From an uncultured Mobiluncus sp. (GTDB lineage: Bacteria > Actinomycetota > Actinomycetes > Actinomycetales > Actinomycetaceae), in contig NZ_CAMYBV010000003.1 of the NCBI RefSeq assembly GCF_947254095.1, positions 61,333-125,332 on the forward strand: DNA of 64,000 nucleotides, read 5' to 3'. Positions 50,551 to 59,656 of this stretch are shown here, in pieces. How positions within the stretch are numbered: position 1 is the first letter of the stretch; every line of letters begins with the position of its first letter. A program made the position numbers and the translations under genes. The notes below the pieces were generated by a model that was not told the DNA's origin, made no database searches, and saw only the letters and a program-made list of their open reading frames with translations.

Positions 50551-52284
50551 CTAGGCATCCAGCAGGGCGTCAGCGAAATCGCCGGGCACGAAGGGCGCCA
50601 AGTCGTCGGGGCCTTCACCCAAACCAACGAGCTTCACCGGAATCCCCAGCTCCCGCTGCAAAGGCACGATGACCCCGCCCTTGGCGGAACCGTCCAGCTT
50701 GGTCAAAACGATACCGGTCACACCCACCGCTTCGGTAAAGATTTTCGCCTGACTCAAAGCGTTTTGGCCGGTAGTAGCATCGATAACCAGCAAAACTTCG
50801 GTGATGGGCACCTGTTTTTCAGCCACGCGCTTGATTTTGCCCAGCTCGTCCATCAAACCAACTTTGTTTTGCAAACGTCCGGCGGTGTCAATCAAAACCA
50901 CGTCGCTGCCAGCTTCACGGGCAGTTTTCGCCGCGTCGAAAGCCACGGAGGCGGGGTCGGCCTGATCCTTTTCGGCGCGCACCACCGGCACACCTACCCG
51001 GTCGCCCCAAGTTTGCAGCTGCTCCCCGGCGGCGGCACGGAACGTATCGGCCGCGCCCAACACCACGGACTTGCGGTCAGCCACCAGCAGGCGCGCCAGC
51101 TTGCCCACCGTGGTCGTCTTACCGCCGCCGTTGACACCAACCATTAAGATACCGGCGGTCTGGGTGGGAGAATCCTCGGGAACTTCCAGGTTGAGACCAC
51201 GTTCGGCCTTGCGGTCGAGCATATCGGTGAGCATCCGCTTGGCCATACGCCGCACCTGCGCAGCGTCCTTTTCGCCCGCGACCTTTTGTTTCACCTTCAG
51301 TTTGTCAATGAGCTCTACGGTTGGTTCGACGCCCATGTCGGCAGCCAGCAGCTCGTCTTCTATAGCCTCCCAATCGGCGGCTTGTAAATCCGCGCTGGAC
51401 AGCACATTGAGAATGGCTCGCCCGAACTTGCCCTTACCGGCCAGGCGTTCCTTCAAGCGGCGCATCCGGGAGGTCTTGGATTCCGGTTTTTCGATTTCCT
51501 CAACTTCAGGTTCGGTTGGCTCGGTAGGCTCGGAACTGTCAGAATCTGGCGTTTCAGCCGGTGCGGCCGGCTCGGGTTGCTCGGTTTTCTCAGCAGTTTC
51601 TGCAGCCTCGGAACTCTCAGGCTCCTCGGAAACTTCCGCTGCGGGTTGCTCCGCCGCCGCCGATTCCAAAGCGGCGTCTTCCTCGGCCATATCCGCCGCC
51701 AGAGCTGCATCCGCCGCCGCCATAGCAGCTCGAGCCGCAGCTCGGGCTTCCTCAACACTCTGACCAGGGAGGGGCTTAAAGCACAGCCCGTCCGGGTCGC
51801 AATAGACCCCATCGGGCTTGACGACGACTTCTTCCTCATCGAAGTCTTCGTCCTCCTCGCCCCAGTCCTCCGTTTCAGCCAGGTCGTCCTCTTCGGTCGG
51901 GACCTCATCCGTAAAATGGCCACTCTCTGAGGTCGTCGGTTCGATTTCTACGTCATCATCAGGGTATTCATCATCGCTGTGGCTATTAGTCTGAATCGCC
52001 TTTTCGATGATGTTTCGAAGTTCTTTTTCGCCTTGCTTGAGCTGGAGGGGCGCAGCGTCGTCAGCTCCCTCTCCGCCCTCACTGCTGTCCTCACGAATCC
52101 GCTCCAACGTGTCCAAAAGCCGATCCTCGTTGCGGATCTTGCGCTGCTTCGAGTCAATCTGGGAGGCGCTGGCGACGATAACGATAACTATGAAAGCGAT
52201 AGCCAACGGAATCATAAAAATGAGCGGATCAGTGTAGCCTTCCAGACCCTGGGAGTTATTTAGTGTCGCACTGAGGATATTCAT
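50551..52284 (-). CDS. ftsY: SRP receptor FtsY, membrane-anchored
   Basis: SRP receptor GTPase (577 aa). One TM helix near the start (FMIPLAIAFIVIVIVAS) anchors it. A very long acidic A domain follows (about 60-290; GEEDEDFDEEEVV, PTEPTEPEVEE), then the NG domain with VGVNGGGKTTTVGKLARLL, AADTFRAAAGEQL, LIDTAGRLQNK and LTKLDGSAKGG. ATG 52284 (MNILSATLNN) is preferred, with GGATGGA upstream; GTG 52314 is also in frame. An unusual insert in the A domain reads DGVYCDPDGLCFKPLPGQ, with two Cys. Gene order ffh-ftsY-smc is standard. Confidence 0.95.
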   Translation of the reverse strand: MNILSATLNNSQGLEGYTDPLIFMIPLAIAFIVIVIVASASQIDSKQRKIRNEDRLLDTLERIREDSSEGGEGADDAAPLQLKQGEKELRNIIEKAIQTNSHSDDEYPDDDVEIEPTTSESGHFTDEVPTEEDDLAETEDWGEEDEDFDEEEVVVKPDGVYCDPDGLCFKPLPGQSVEEARAAARAAMAAADAALAADMAEEDAALESAAAEQPAAEVSEEPESSEAAETAEKTEQPEPAAPAETPDSDSSEPTEPTEPEVEEIEKPESKTSRMRRLKERLAGKGKFGRAILNVLSSADLQAADWEAIEDELLAADMGVEPTVELIDKLKVKQKVAGEKDAAQVRRMAKRMLTDMLDRKAERGLNLEVPEDSPTQTAGILMVGVNGGGKTTTVGKLARLLVADRKSVVLGAADTFRAAAGEQLQTWGDRVGVPVVRAEKDQADPASVAFDAAKTAREAGSDVVLIDTAGRLQNKVGLMDELGKIKRVAEKQVPITEVLLVIDATTGQNALSQAKIFTEAVGVTGIVLTKLDGSAKGGVIVPLQRELGIPVKLVGLGEGPDDLAPFVPGDFADALLDA

Positions 52285-52336
52285 TGATTCCATCCAAAAC
52301 GTCTCTGATAGCACCGCATGAACGTCTGTTGTCGGC

Positions 52337-52352
52337 TCGAACGTACGTTGCT
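52337..52352. promoter_or_regulatory. Palindrome upstream of ftsY
   Basis: TCGAACGTACGTTGCT contains the perfect palindrome AACGTACGTT and resembles the actinobacterial SOS box (CGAAC-N4-GTTCG) with two mismatches in the second half. It lies just downstream of a TAAGAT box on the ftsY strand. Confidence 0.35.
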
Positions 52353-52398
52353 ATCTTATCTCTAACCTCGCTAGGTTTACCTAATTTACGGCTGTACT

Positions 52399-55300
52399 TC
52401 ACGGTATAGATTCCTCGTTTTCGCCAGGGGTTTTCACCAGGCGCTGCGAGATCACCGCCGTGGTGCCCTCCTTCATCGTCACTCCGTACAGCGCGTCAGC
52501 AATTTCCATCGTGCGTTTGTGGTGAGTAATGATGATTAACTGCGAGTTTTCACGCAAAATTTCGAAAACCCCCAGCAGTCGAGACAGGTTTACGTCGTCC
52601 AAAGCAGCCTCGACCTCGTCAAGGACATAGAACGGCGAGGGCCGCGCTTGGAAAATCGCGAACAGAAAAGCCAGCGCCGCCAAGGAACGTTCCCCGCCGG
52701 AAAGCAGGGACATCCGTTTCACGTTCTTTCCCGCCGGGCGCGCTTCGATTTCAATGCCGGTGTTCAACAAGTCTTTCGGATTGTTCAAAGTCAGCCTGCC
52801 CTCCCCGCCGGGGAACAGGACTTGGAAAATATCTGTAAAAGCGGCGCACACGTCCGCGAATGCTTTGCCGAATACGTCCTCGACCTGGCGGTCCACTTCC
52901 GCCACCACGTTCATCAGGTCTTCACGAGACTTATTCAAGTCAGCCACCTGGTCAGCCAAGAATTTATGGCGCGCCACCAAGGCTTCGTGTTCCTGCAAAG
53001 CCAAGGGGTTCACTTTGCCAATCCGTTTCAGTTCGGTTTGTGCCTGGGCTTTTCGCTCCACCTGTTCAACACGCACGAAGGGCACGTGCTCGATGGTTTC
53101 ACCAGTTTCATCGAATACGGGCACCAGGTTGTGCGGACCGTACTGAGTCAACAGCGTGGTCTCATCTAAACCGCATTCCTGCTGGGCTTGTTCCAGCAAC
53201 CGTGCCAGCTTGGAATTGACCTCGGCCAAAGCGACCTCATCACGCATCGAAGCATCCTTGAGGTCGGTCCGCTGACGGCTCAGGTCATCCACAGCGGCGC
53301 GCAGCGTCTCCATCTCAGTTTGCAGCTGCTCCCGACTGACGGTACTGGCCTGACGCTGAGCTTGGGCACTGGCCGCCGCCGCGTGTGCCAACCGCTGGGC
53401 AGCTTCAGCCTGTTCCATCACGTAGACAGACCGTTTCCGGCGCCGTTCCCGCACCAGCGCCCGGCTGGCTGCCGCTTGGGCGGCAGCCTTTTCCGCCGCA
53501 ATGTTCCGTTGCAGCGAGGCAGCACGCGATTCCAAAGATTCCAGTTCTTGGCGGGCCAGATGCGCCGCAATATGGGCGTCCGATTTGGCGGTTTGAGCCG
53601 TGGACAAAGCTTCCATTGCGGCTTGCAGTTCGGCGGAAAAGTCCGGCTCGTCGTCTGTGCCTGCGTCCTGGGCTTTCAGGCTGGCATCCAAAGTTTCCTG
53701 CGCTTCCCGGAGAGCCGCCTGGCGTTTCTCCGTTTCCGCACGAGCCTGTTCCAAGTGTTTTCCGGCACGTTCGACTTCCGCCTGGGCCGCCCCGCGTTTC
53801 GCTTTGGCGGCTGCTACCGCCGCGGTGGCCGCAGCCGCGGCCGCATCTTGGGCTTTGAGTTGAGCCGCCGCCTCGTCATATTCTTCCTGAGCCGCAGCCA
53901 GCTCGGTCTTGGCCTGAGCCAACTGGCCATCGGCCTTATCTGCCGCCGCGGCCGCCGCCTCAGCCTGCGCCGCCGCCTCGTCATATTCTGAGGCACGCCG
54001 CAAAATCCCCGCGTCAGGGTCCCCGCCGCCGACAATTCGGGTCGCCGAAAGGAAATCCCCCGCCTGGGTCACCGCCGCGGCAACCTCACCGGTCAAAACC
54101 AAATCCCGGGCTTCTGACAAATCCGGGCAAGCCGCCACACCCGTCAACAAAGCCACCACCACCGGCGGTAAAGTTTTCCCTTTCCGGGCACTAACCAGGT
54201 CCTTTGCCCAGCACACCCCGTCTGGAAGTTTTGCTTTCTCCAGGCTCGCCGTGTTCCGGGCTCCCAAGGGAGTCCCCACACCGTCCGCGACCAGCAGGTG
54301 AACCTGACCCGCGGACTGCTGACGGACAAAACGCAAAGCGTCCGCGGCGGATTCAACCCCCGAGGTCAGCAACGCTTTCGACCACTTTCCAAACACAGCA
54401 CCGATGGCGTCTTCCCATCCGGACTCGACCAGGATAGTTTCCAACAGCGCCGCGCTGACTCCGCTCAATCCCGCTTTCGCCACCGCTCCGGCGGCGTCTT
54501 CGGGCTGCAAGGTTTTCGCCAAGACCTCGCGTTTCGCCTCCCAAAAGGCGGCTTCTTCTCGGGCTTCGCCGAGTTCGGTAGAGAGTTGAGAAACTTTCGC
54601 TTGAATCGTCGCCACCGCTGCCGCGAACTTTTCCTCTCTCGCGGCCAAGGTTCCGTCCGCCACCCCGGGGGGAAGCTCCGCCTCGACTTTGCTCAGCTCC
54701 TGGGCGCAAACTGTTTCGCGCTGCGCGGCGGCCTGGAGGGCTTCTTCCATCCGGCTGAGGTTTCCCGCCGCTTCTTCTGCCAGCGAGGCGGCGGTAGCGA
54801 CCGCTCCGCGCAGCCGCTCCAGAGTCTCCCTCCTGTCGGCCTGGGCGCGCTGGAGCTTTTCCATCTGGGAGCGCACCGCGACTTCGCGCTCCTTGGCTCG
54901 CTCTTCGGCGGCTTGCGTCTGCGTGACCGCGTCGTCGGCTTTCGCTACGGCGACTTGTTTTTCACTGATTTCCTCACGAGTTTTTTCGAGCCGTTTTTCC
55001 AGCTCGCTGGTGTCGGCAGTTCGGGTTAGTTCCGCGGTTTCCCTCAAAGCGTTGGCGCGTTCCCGAGCCTGGTTCTCTAACGCTTCCAACCGTTCGGCCA
55101 AAGTGCTCAGCTCCGCCCAAGTCTGGGTGAGTTTCTCAAGCTCCGGGCTAACCTCGTCAAAACTGGACTTCGCCGCGTTCAGCTTCGTGTTTGCCCCTTG
55201 CAGACGGGCTTCCAAATCCGCAATCTGTGCCGAAATTTGTTCCTTGGAGGCGGTTTGCGACCCCGCTTTTTCTTTGTTTTGCGCCACCGCGTCAGCGATC

Positions 55301-55986
55301 AAACGGGCGGTCGCGTCAGCGAGTTCGGCTTGAACTCGGGCAGCTTTCCGAGCCGCCTCGGCCTGCTTTCCCAAGGGACCCAGCCGCTTCGCCACTTCAC
55401 TGGTGAGGTCCTGAACCCGGGAGAGATTGACCGCCAAACTTTCCAGTTTTTTCAACGCCCGGTCTTTGCGCTGCCGGTGCTTAAGCACTCCGGCCGCTTC
55501 CTCGATGAAAGCGCGTCGTTCCAGTTCAGAGGCACTCAGAATCCGATCGAGCTGGCCCTGCCCCACGATGACGTGCATCTCCCGACCCATCCCGGTATCG
55601 GAAAGCAACTCTTGAATATCTAACAGGCGCACCGGGGTTCCGTTGATGGCGTACTCGGAACCGCCCGCCCGAAACATGGTGCGCGAAATCGTCACTTCAG
55701 AGTATTCGATAGGCAGCGCACCATCGGTGTTATCAATGGTCAACTGGACTTCCGCGCGTCCCAGCGGAGTTTTTGTCTTCGTGCCGGCGAAAATGACATC
55801 CGACATCTGTGACCCGCGCAGATTTTTGGCACCCTGCTCGCCCATCACCCAAGCCAGCGCATCGACCACGTTCGATTTCCCCGAACCGTTGGGGCCAACG
55901 ACACAGGTCACCCCCGGTTCAAGGTTCATGTGAACCGTGTTCGCGAAAGACTTAAAGCCTTTCAGGGTCAGGGACTTTAAATACAC
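52399..55986 (-). CDS. smc: Chromosome partition protein SMC
   Basis: A 1195-aa condensin ATPase for chromosome organisation and segregation. Head N: GFKSFANTVHMNLEPG, Walker A VVGPNGSGKSNVVDALAW, then VIVGQGQLDRILSA. Two long Ala/Glu-rich coiled coils flank the hinge (about 500-650; LTSGVESAADALRFVRQQ). Head C has the signature LLSGGERSLAALAFLFAI and Walker B PFYVLDEVEAALDDVN. GTG 55986 opens MYLKSLTLKGFKSFA; TAGGGT ends 6 nt upstream and there is no Shine-Dalgarno, so it looks leaderless. It is the most upstream gene of the smc-ftsY-ffh group. ScpA/ScpB are not in this window. Confidence 0.96.
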   Translation of the reverse strand: MYLKSLTLKGFKSFANTVHMNLEPGVTCVVGPNGSGKSNVVDALAWVMGEQGAKNLRGSQMSDVIFAGTKTKTPLGRAEVQLTIDNTDGALPIEYSEVTISRTMFRAGGSEYAINGTPVRLLDIQELLSDTGMGREMHVIVGQGQLDRILSASELERRAFIEEAAGVLKHRQRKDRALKKLESLAVNLSRVQDLTSEVAKRLGPLGKQAEAARKAARVQAELADATARLIADAVAQNKEKAGSQTASKEQISAQIADLEARLQGANTKLNAAKSSFDEVSPELEKLTQTWAELSTLAERLEALENQARERANALRETAELTRTADTSELEKRLEKTREEISEKQVAVAKADDAVTQTQAAEERAKEREVAVRSQMEKLQRAQADRRETLERLRGAVATAASLAEEAAGNLSRMEEALQAAAQRETVCAQELSKVEAELPPGVADGTLAAREEKFAAAVATIQAKVSQLSTELGEAREEAAFWEAKREVLAKTLQPEDAAGAVAKAGLSGVSAALLETILVESGWEDAIGAVFGKWSKALLTSGVESAADALRFVRQQSAGQVHLLVADGVGTPLGARNTASLEKAKLPDGVCWAKDLVSARKGKTLPPVVVALLTGVAACPDLSEARDLVLTGEVAAAVTQAGDFLSATRIVGGGDPDAGILRRASEYDEAAAQAEAAAAAADKADGQLAQAKTELAAAQEEYDEAAAQLKAQDAAAAAATAAVAAAKAKRGAAQAEVERAGKHLEQARAETEKRQAALREAQETLDASLKAQDAGTDDEPDFSAELQAAMEALSTAQTAKSDAHIAAHLARQELESLESRAASLQRNIAAEKAAAQAAASRALVRERRRKRSVYVMEQAEAAQRLAHAAAASAQAQRQASTVSREQLQTEMETLRAAVDDLSRQRTDLKDASMRDEVALAEVNSKLARLLEQAQQECGLDETTLLTQYGPHNLVPVFDETGETIEHVPFVRVEQVERKAQAQTELKRIGKVNPLALQEHEALVARHKFLADQVADLNKSREDLMNVVAEVDRQVEDVFGKAFADVCAAFTDIFQVLFPGGEGRLTLNNPKDLLNTGIEIEARPAGKNVKRMSLLSGGERSLAALAFLFAIFQARPSPFYVLDEVEAALDDVNLSRLLGVFEILRENSQLIIITHHKRTMEIADALYGVTMKEGTTAVISQRLVKTPGENEESIP

Positions 55987-55992
55987 ACACTT

Positions 55993-55998
55993 ACCCTA
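55993..55998 (-). promoter_or_regulatory. -10 box of a probable leaderless start (smc)
   Basis: TAGGGT on the minus strand ends 6 nt before GTG 55986, with no ribosome site between. Confidence 0.45.
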
Positions 55999-56053
55999 GC
56001 GCAACCCCCCGAACCCTAAAAAACAGCCTTTCCGGCCTTGGGAAACGGAAAGA

Positions 56054-56072
56054 ATCACCGCCGGCGGGTGAT
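56054..56072 (-). terminator. Possible terminator after ndk
   Basis: ATCACC (56054-56059) pairs with GGTGAT (56067-56072) around a GC-rich 7-nt loop, followed on the minus strand by TCTTTCC. It is 19 nt past the ndk stop. The T tract is weak. Confidence 0.45.
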
Positions 56073-56091
56073 GCGCCTCAATACCGACCTT

Positions 56092-56550
56092 TTAGTCAAT
56101 CATGTAGGGGAACCACAGCGCGATTTCCCGGTCGGCGCTCTGAACCGAGTCAGAACCGTGAACGATGTTTTGAATCTGTCCGTCCGGGCCCCAATCGCGA
56201 GCCAGATCACCGCGAATAGTTCCGGGCAGAGCCACCGCGGGGTTGGTGTCTCCCATCATGTTGCGGAAAGCCTGAATCACGCGAGAGCCTTCGATGACCA
56301 TGAGCACAATAGGTCCGCTCATCATGTATTCGACCAGCCCTTCAAAGAAGTGCTTGTCTTTGTGCTCAAAATAGTGTTCTTCCAGTTCTTCGCGGGTCAC
56401 CGTCTTCGTTTGCAAGCCCACAATCTTAAATCCGCGACGCTCAATCCGGCTAATGACTTCGCCGATGAGTCCGCGCCGGTAGCCGTCAGGCTTAATAATG
56501 ACCAAGGTGTGTTCTTCTTGCGGATCGTAGGGGATGTGGCCGTCAGTCAT
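56092..56550 (-). CDS. ndk: Nucleoside diphosphate kinase
   Basis: A 152-aa enzyme that balances NTP pools by transferring phosphate from ATP to NDPs. It shows TLVIIKPDGYRRGLIGEVISR, the Kpn region, TIRGDLARDWGPDGQIQN and the active-site His in NIVHGSDSVQSADREI. ATG 56550 is chosen for AAAGGA upstream; the frame extends to 56601 without a site. A 12-residue stretch before the core (MTDGHIPYDPQE) is slightly longer than usual. It is followed, on the same strand, by the possible terminator at 56054. Confidence 0.95.
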   Translation of the reverse strand: MTDGHIPYDPQEEHTLVIIKPDGYRRGLIGEVISRIERRGFKIVGLQTKTVTREELEEHYFEHKDKHFFEGLVEYMMSGPIVLMVIEGSRVIQAFRNMMGDTNPAVALPGTIRGDLARDWGPDGQIQNIVHGSDSVQSADREIALWFPYMID

Positions 56551-56654
56551 TGACTTTCCTTTCGCCAAAAGTTTCGCTCGACTCCGAGCGCAACTTCTCA
56601 TTTTGTTCTAGGTTTATCCTACCGGATTTCCACGACCTTGTTTCGGCGTATTGT

Positions 56655-57284
56655 TCACAGTTCGGCAGCTTTTGCCGCCTCGTCCAAAATGAGAGCACTC
56701 GAGGCGGCGCCGGGATCCTTATGCCCGATGGAACGCTCCCCCAACAGCGAAGCCCGCCCTTTTGCGGCGCTCATCGAAACCGTCTCTTCCGCCCCTTTTG
56801 CGGCCGCATCAGCAGCGGCGCGCAAGACTTCTTCCGGGGCGGCCCCTTTCGCCACAGCGGCAGCAGCGTTCGTAGCGGCCGGATACCACGCGTCCAGCAT
56901 GGTTTTGTTCCCCGGCTGGGCGCCGCCGCGCTCCGCAATCCCCTCGGCGGCCTTCACCAGCAGCATCGCCACATCTTGTGACTCTAAACTTTCGGCGCTC
57001 ACCGAACGCGCCGCCCGCAAAAATGCCGTGCCATACAAAGACCCCGAGGCTCCCCCTACCGCCGCCAACAAAGTATTTGCCGCTACCCGCAGCGCCTGCT
57101 TCGGACTCTCCACCACAATCCCGGATAGCCGCTGATCCACGGCAGAAAATCCGCGGGAAATGTTTTCCCCGTGGTCCCCGTCCCCGATGACTTCATCCAA
57201 ACTCCCCAACATTTCGCGATTTTGTTCCAGAACTCGAGCGCAGCCATCCATCCAGCGCAGCACCCATTGCGTATTCAAACTCAC
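56655..57284 (-). CDS. dhaL: Dihydroxyacetone kinase ADP-binding subunit DhaL
   Basis: A 209-aa all-helical DhaL protein. The metal/nucleotide motif IGDGDHGENISRG (Asp-x-Asp-His), the loop GGASGSLYGTAFLRAA and the late GRASLLGERSIGHKDPGAAS are intact. In PTS-dependent dihydroxyacetone kinases, DhaL holds ADP and phosphorylates DHA bound to DhaK, fed by DhaM. Neither dhaK nor dhaM is in this window, so the partner is unknown. GTG 57284 has AGGAG 5 nt upstream. It lies between folC and ndk on the same strand. Confidence 0.9.
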   Translation of the reverse strand: MSLNTQWVLRWMDGCARVLEQNREMLGSLDEVIGDGDHGENISRGFSAVDQRLSGIVVESPKQALRVAANTLLAAVGGASGSLYGTAFLRAARSVSAESLESQDVAMLLVKAAEGIAERGGAQPGNKTMLDAWYPAATNAAAAVAKGAAPEEVLRAAADAAAKGAEETVSMSAAKGRASLLGERSIGHKDPGAASSALILDEAAKAAEL

Positions 57285-57353
57285 GGCTGCTCCTAACTGA
57301 CTGCCCTAAAATTTCGTTCTGGCCAGGGTCCAACGCGCGAGGACCGGTTGTGA

Positions 57354-58997
57354 TTATTGTAGTTTGTCTTTGCGCAGCACGTCCTGTGCCATTCCGGCGA
57401 GCACCACGGAACCGAAAATCACCACTCCGGTAGAGCCGGGGACTCCCCCCTGCAAATCATCGATTTCCCCGGCTTTCGCAATCGCTTCGGGCAGGGAATC
57501 AATAGCGTACACGCGCTCGTCTCCGAACACCTCCGCAGCAACGGCCTGAAGGTCCTCCACCTTCGCCGCGCGTTCCCCAGGCATCTGGGTCACAATCAAC
57601 TCATCAATGGTCGGCTCCATAATCCCCAGCACGGTTTCGATGTCTTTATCGGCCATGGCGGAATAAATCCCCACCGTGTGTTGAAAACGAAAATCGTCTT
57701 CTATCGCCCGGCGCAATGCCCCCACCGCACCCGGATTATGCCCCGCGTCAGCCACAATCATCGGGGTGGCGTGCAACACTTCCAGGCGTCCGGGAGAACG
57801 AACCCCACCAAAGGCGCGCTCCACAGATTCCCCGTGCAGCGCCGCTCCGCCCAGCTGCGCCTCCACCGCTGTGAGCGCCAGCGCCGCGTTCTCGGCTTGA
57901 AACTCCCCGTAGAGTGGCAGGTAAATATCGCGGTAGACCGCCGCGGGCGTGCGAATGTCAATGACTTGCCCCCCGACAGCCGGGATACGGCGCAGCACCT
58001 CGAAGTCGTCCCCCTCATAACGCAGGGTCACATCCTCGGCATGAGCAGCGTCACGAATGATCGCGAGAGCCTCATCGGGCTGTTTCGCCACCACCGCCAC
58101 CCGCTGGGGGCGCATAATCCCTGCCTTTTCCCGCGCAATGTTGGCCAGTCCCTGACCCAGCCACTGTTCGTGTTCCAAGCTGATCGGCCCGATGACGGCC
58201 GTGTCCGCGTCGATGACATTCGTAGCGTCCCAGCGCCCGCCCATACCGACCTCGACTACCGCCACGTCTACGGGCACGTCTGCGAACAGGGCGTATGCCA
58301 TTACCGTCATGACCTCAAAGAAGGACAGCCGGTGTCCGGGGTGAGCGTTTTCCCACAGTGCCAGCTGTGCCTCGACGTCTTCATAAGCCTGGACAAACTG
58401 TTCGGTGGTGACGGGGGCTTGGTCCACTGTGATGCGTTCGCGCACATCTGCCAGGTGCGGGGAGGTAAACCGGCCGGTCCGATACCCCAGTTCCACCAGC
58501 AGCGCCTCAATCATCCGGGCGACGGAAGTTTTGCCGTTTGTGCCGGTGATGTGGATGGAGTGGAACAGCTCCTGGGGATTGCCCAGGTAGTCCAGCACTC
58601 CCCGCACCGGTTCCAGGCTGGGTTCAATCTGGTGTTCGGCGCGGCGCGTCAACAAGGTCTCATAGATGGCTCGGGCTTTCGGGTCCTCCATCGTGGATGG
58701 GCCGAGGGTAGAGGTGGGGCGTTGCCGTTCACGCACTTCGTCCACGAGTTCGCGCTGTTCGGGACTCAACGGTACGCCAAAGCGGTCAACGGGACCTTTC
58801 CGTGGGACAGCTGCGTTTTGGGGGTCACAAGGTTCCCCGGACGGGTTGTCGTTGTCGTCTGGCTCGGCAGGGGTCCGGGCCGCGAACAGGTAAGGAATCA
58901 AATCCGGGTCTACCGACAAATCCTCGGGGGTCACCGCCGGGGTTCGATGCTCGTGTGCGGGTTGGTCCCGATGTGCGTCCTCATGCTTGTTTTCCAC
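57354..58997 (-). CDS. folC: Folylpolyglutamate synthase/dihydrofolate synthase
   Basis: A 547-aa Mur-ligase-family enzyme adding glutamate to folates. The P-loop HITGTNGKTSVARMIEALL, the omega-loop SPHLADVRERI, FFEVMTVMAYALFAD and VEVGMGGRWDATNVID are conserved, as is the C-domain VADAGHNPGAV. The first 105 residues before the core are a polar, probably disordered extension (HRDQPAHEHRTPA, PAEPDDNDNPSGEP); GTG 58997 gives this length, and later starts are possible. It joins glyA and folD as a third folate gene in the window but is not next to them. Confidence 0.92.
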   Translation of the reverse strand: MENKHEDAHRDQPAHEHRTPAVTPEDLSVDPDLIPYLFAARTPAEPDDNDNPSGEPCDPQNAAVPRKGPVDRFGVPLSPEQRELVDEVRERQRPTSTLGPSTMEDPKARAIYETLLTRRAEHQIEPSLEPVRGVLDYLGNPQELFHSIHITGTNGKTSVARMIEALLVELGYRTGRFTSPHLADVRERITVDQAPVTTEQFVQAYEDVEAQLALWENAHPGHRLSFFEVMTVMAYALFADVPVDVAVVEVGMGGRWDATNVIDADTAVIGPISLEHEQWLGQGLANIAREKAGIMRPQRVAVVAKQPDEALAIIRDAAHAEDVTLRYEGDDFEVLRRIPAVGGQVIDIRTPAAVYRDIYLPLYGEFQAENAALALTAVEAQLGGAALHGESVERAFGGVRSPGRLEVLHATPMIVADAGHNPGAVGALRRAIEDDFRFQHTVGIYSAMADKDIETVLGIMEPTIDELIVTQMPGERAAKVEDLQAVAAEVFGDERVYAIDSLPEAIAKAGEIDDLQGGVPGSTGVVIFGSVVLAGMAQDVLRKDKLQ

Positions 58998-59042
58998 CCC
59001 ACCATGTTACCGACCCTGGCAAACTCGCAAGCCTTCCGAGGG

Positions 59043-59432
59043 CTATTCCGGTGGGAAAACCTTAACTTTGGCAAAGTGCAGCCGGCCACGAAGCTTTTTA
59101 TCGCAGGTAAAAAGCGTAGCCTCCAGCCCCTCCGCAAGCGCAATATATGCCGCGTCATAAGTGGTGTATTCCTCGCGCAATTCCCAGATTCGCCCGGCCA
59201 GGGGCCAAATTTCGTGACGGGTGATGGGCATCTGATAAAACACCTCGATGGCTTCCGTGGCTTTGTCTACGCTGATGACATGACCCAACACCAGCCCTCT
59301 CAAGGTAGAGAGAACTTCAACATCCAGGTGTGCAGGGGCGCAAACCGACTCGTGAAAGACATCGAGCAAAGCATCGTCAGGGTAGGTTCCCACCAGGAGT
59401 TCCACGCAGGCTGATGCGTCCAGGACAATCAT
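59043..59432 (-). CDS. vapC: VapC-type PIN-domain toxin
   Basis: A 129-aa PIN-domain ribonuclease toxin. The four acidic residues of the active site are placed as expected: Asp5 (IVLDASACVELL), Glu39 (LDVEVLSTLR), Asp93 (TYDAAYIALAE) and Asp111 (FTCDKKL). VapC toxins cut tRNA or rRNA when freed from VapB. ATG 59432 overlaps the vapB stop by 4 nt (ATGA), so antitoxin is made first. Confidence 0.9.
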   Translation of the reverse strand: MIVLDASACVELLVGTYPDDALLDVFHESVCAPAHLDVEVLSTLRGLVLGHVISVDKATEAIEVFYQMPITRHEIWPLAGRIWELREEYTTYDAAYIALAEGLEATLFTCDKKLRGRLHFAKVKVFPPE

Positions 59433-59656
59433 TGGCGCCCCTCAGACAAGGCTTCAAGAATTTCGCTCACGCTGGCACTGTCCCGACGGTTTAACTCCCG
59501 CAGACGCCGCACGATTTCCCCTCCAGACAGCTGCGCCGCGGATTTCTGCAACTCCGACACCACGTAGGCAGAGAGAGACTGACCCTGCTGGCACGCTCGC
59601 ACTTTCAAAGTCTCACTGAGGACTTCCGGGACATCGCGAATATATAAAGTAGGCAT
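59429..59656 (-). CDS. vapB: VapB/FitA-type ribbon-helix-helix antitoxin
   Basis: A 75-aa antitoxin. The N-terminal ribbon-helix-helix (LYIRDVPEVLSETLKVRACQQ, then SLSAYVVSELQ) should bind operator DNA, and the acidic C-terminal helix (SASVSEILEALSEGRQ) should cover the toxin site. There is no Shine-Dalgarno before ATG 59656; palindromes overlap the start itself, so repression by the complex at this site is likely. It sits between folC and the GNAT gene as a small isolated module. Confidence 0.88.
   Translation of the reverse strand: MPTLYIRDVPEVLSETLKVRACQQGQSLSAYVVSELQKSAAQLSGGEIVRRLRELNRRDSASVSEILEALSEGRQ

Noticed and set aside
57678..59414. 578-codon plus-strand open frame opposite folC and vapC
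   Set aside because: It mirrors two well-supported minus-strand genes; long antisense frames arise from GC-rich codon bias, and the composition is unnatural.
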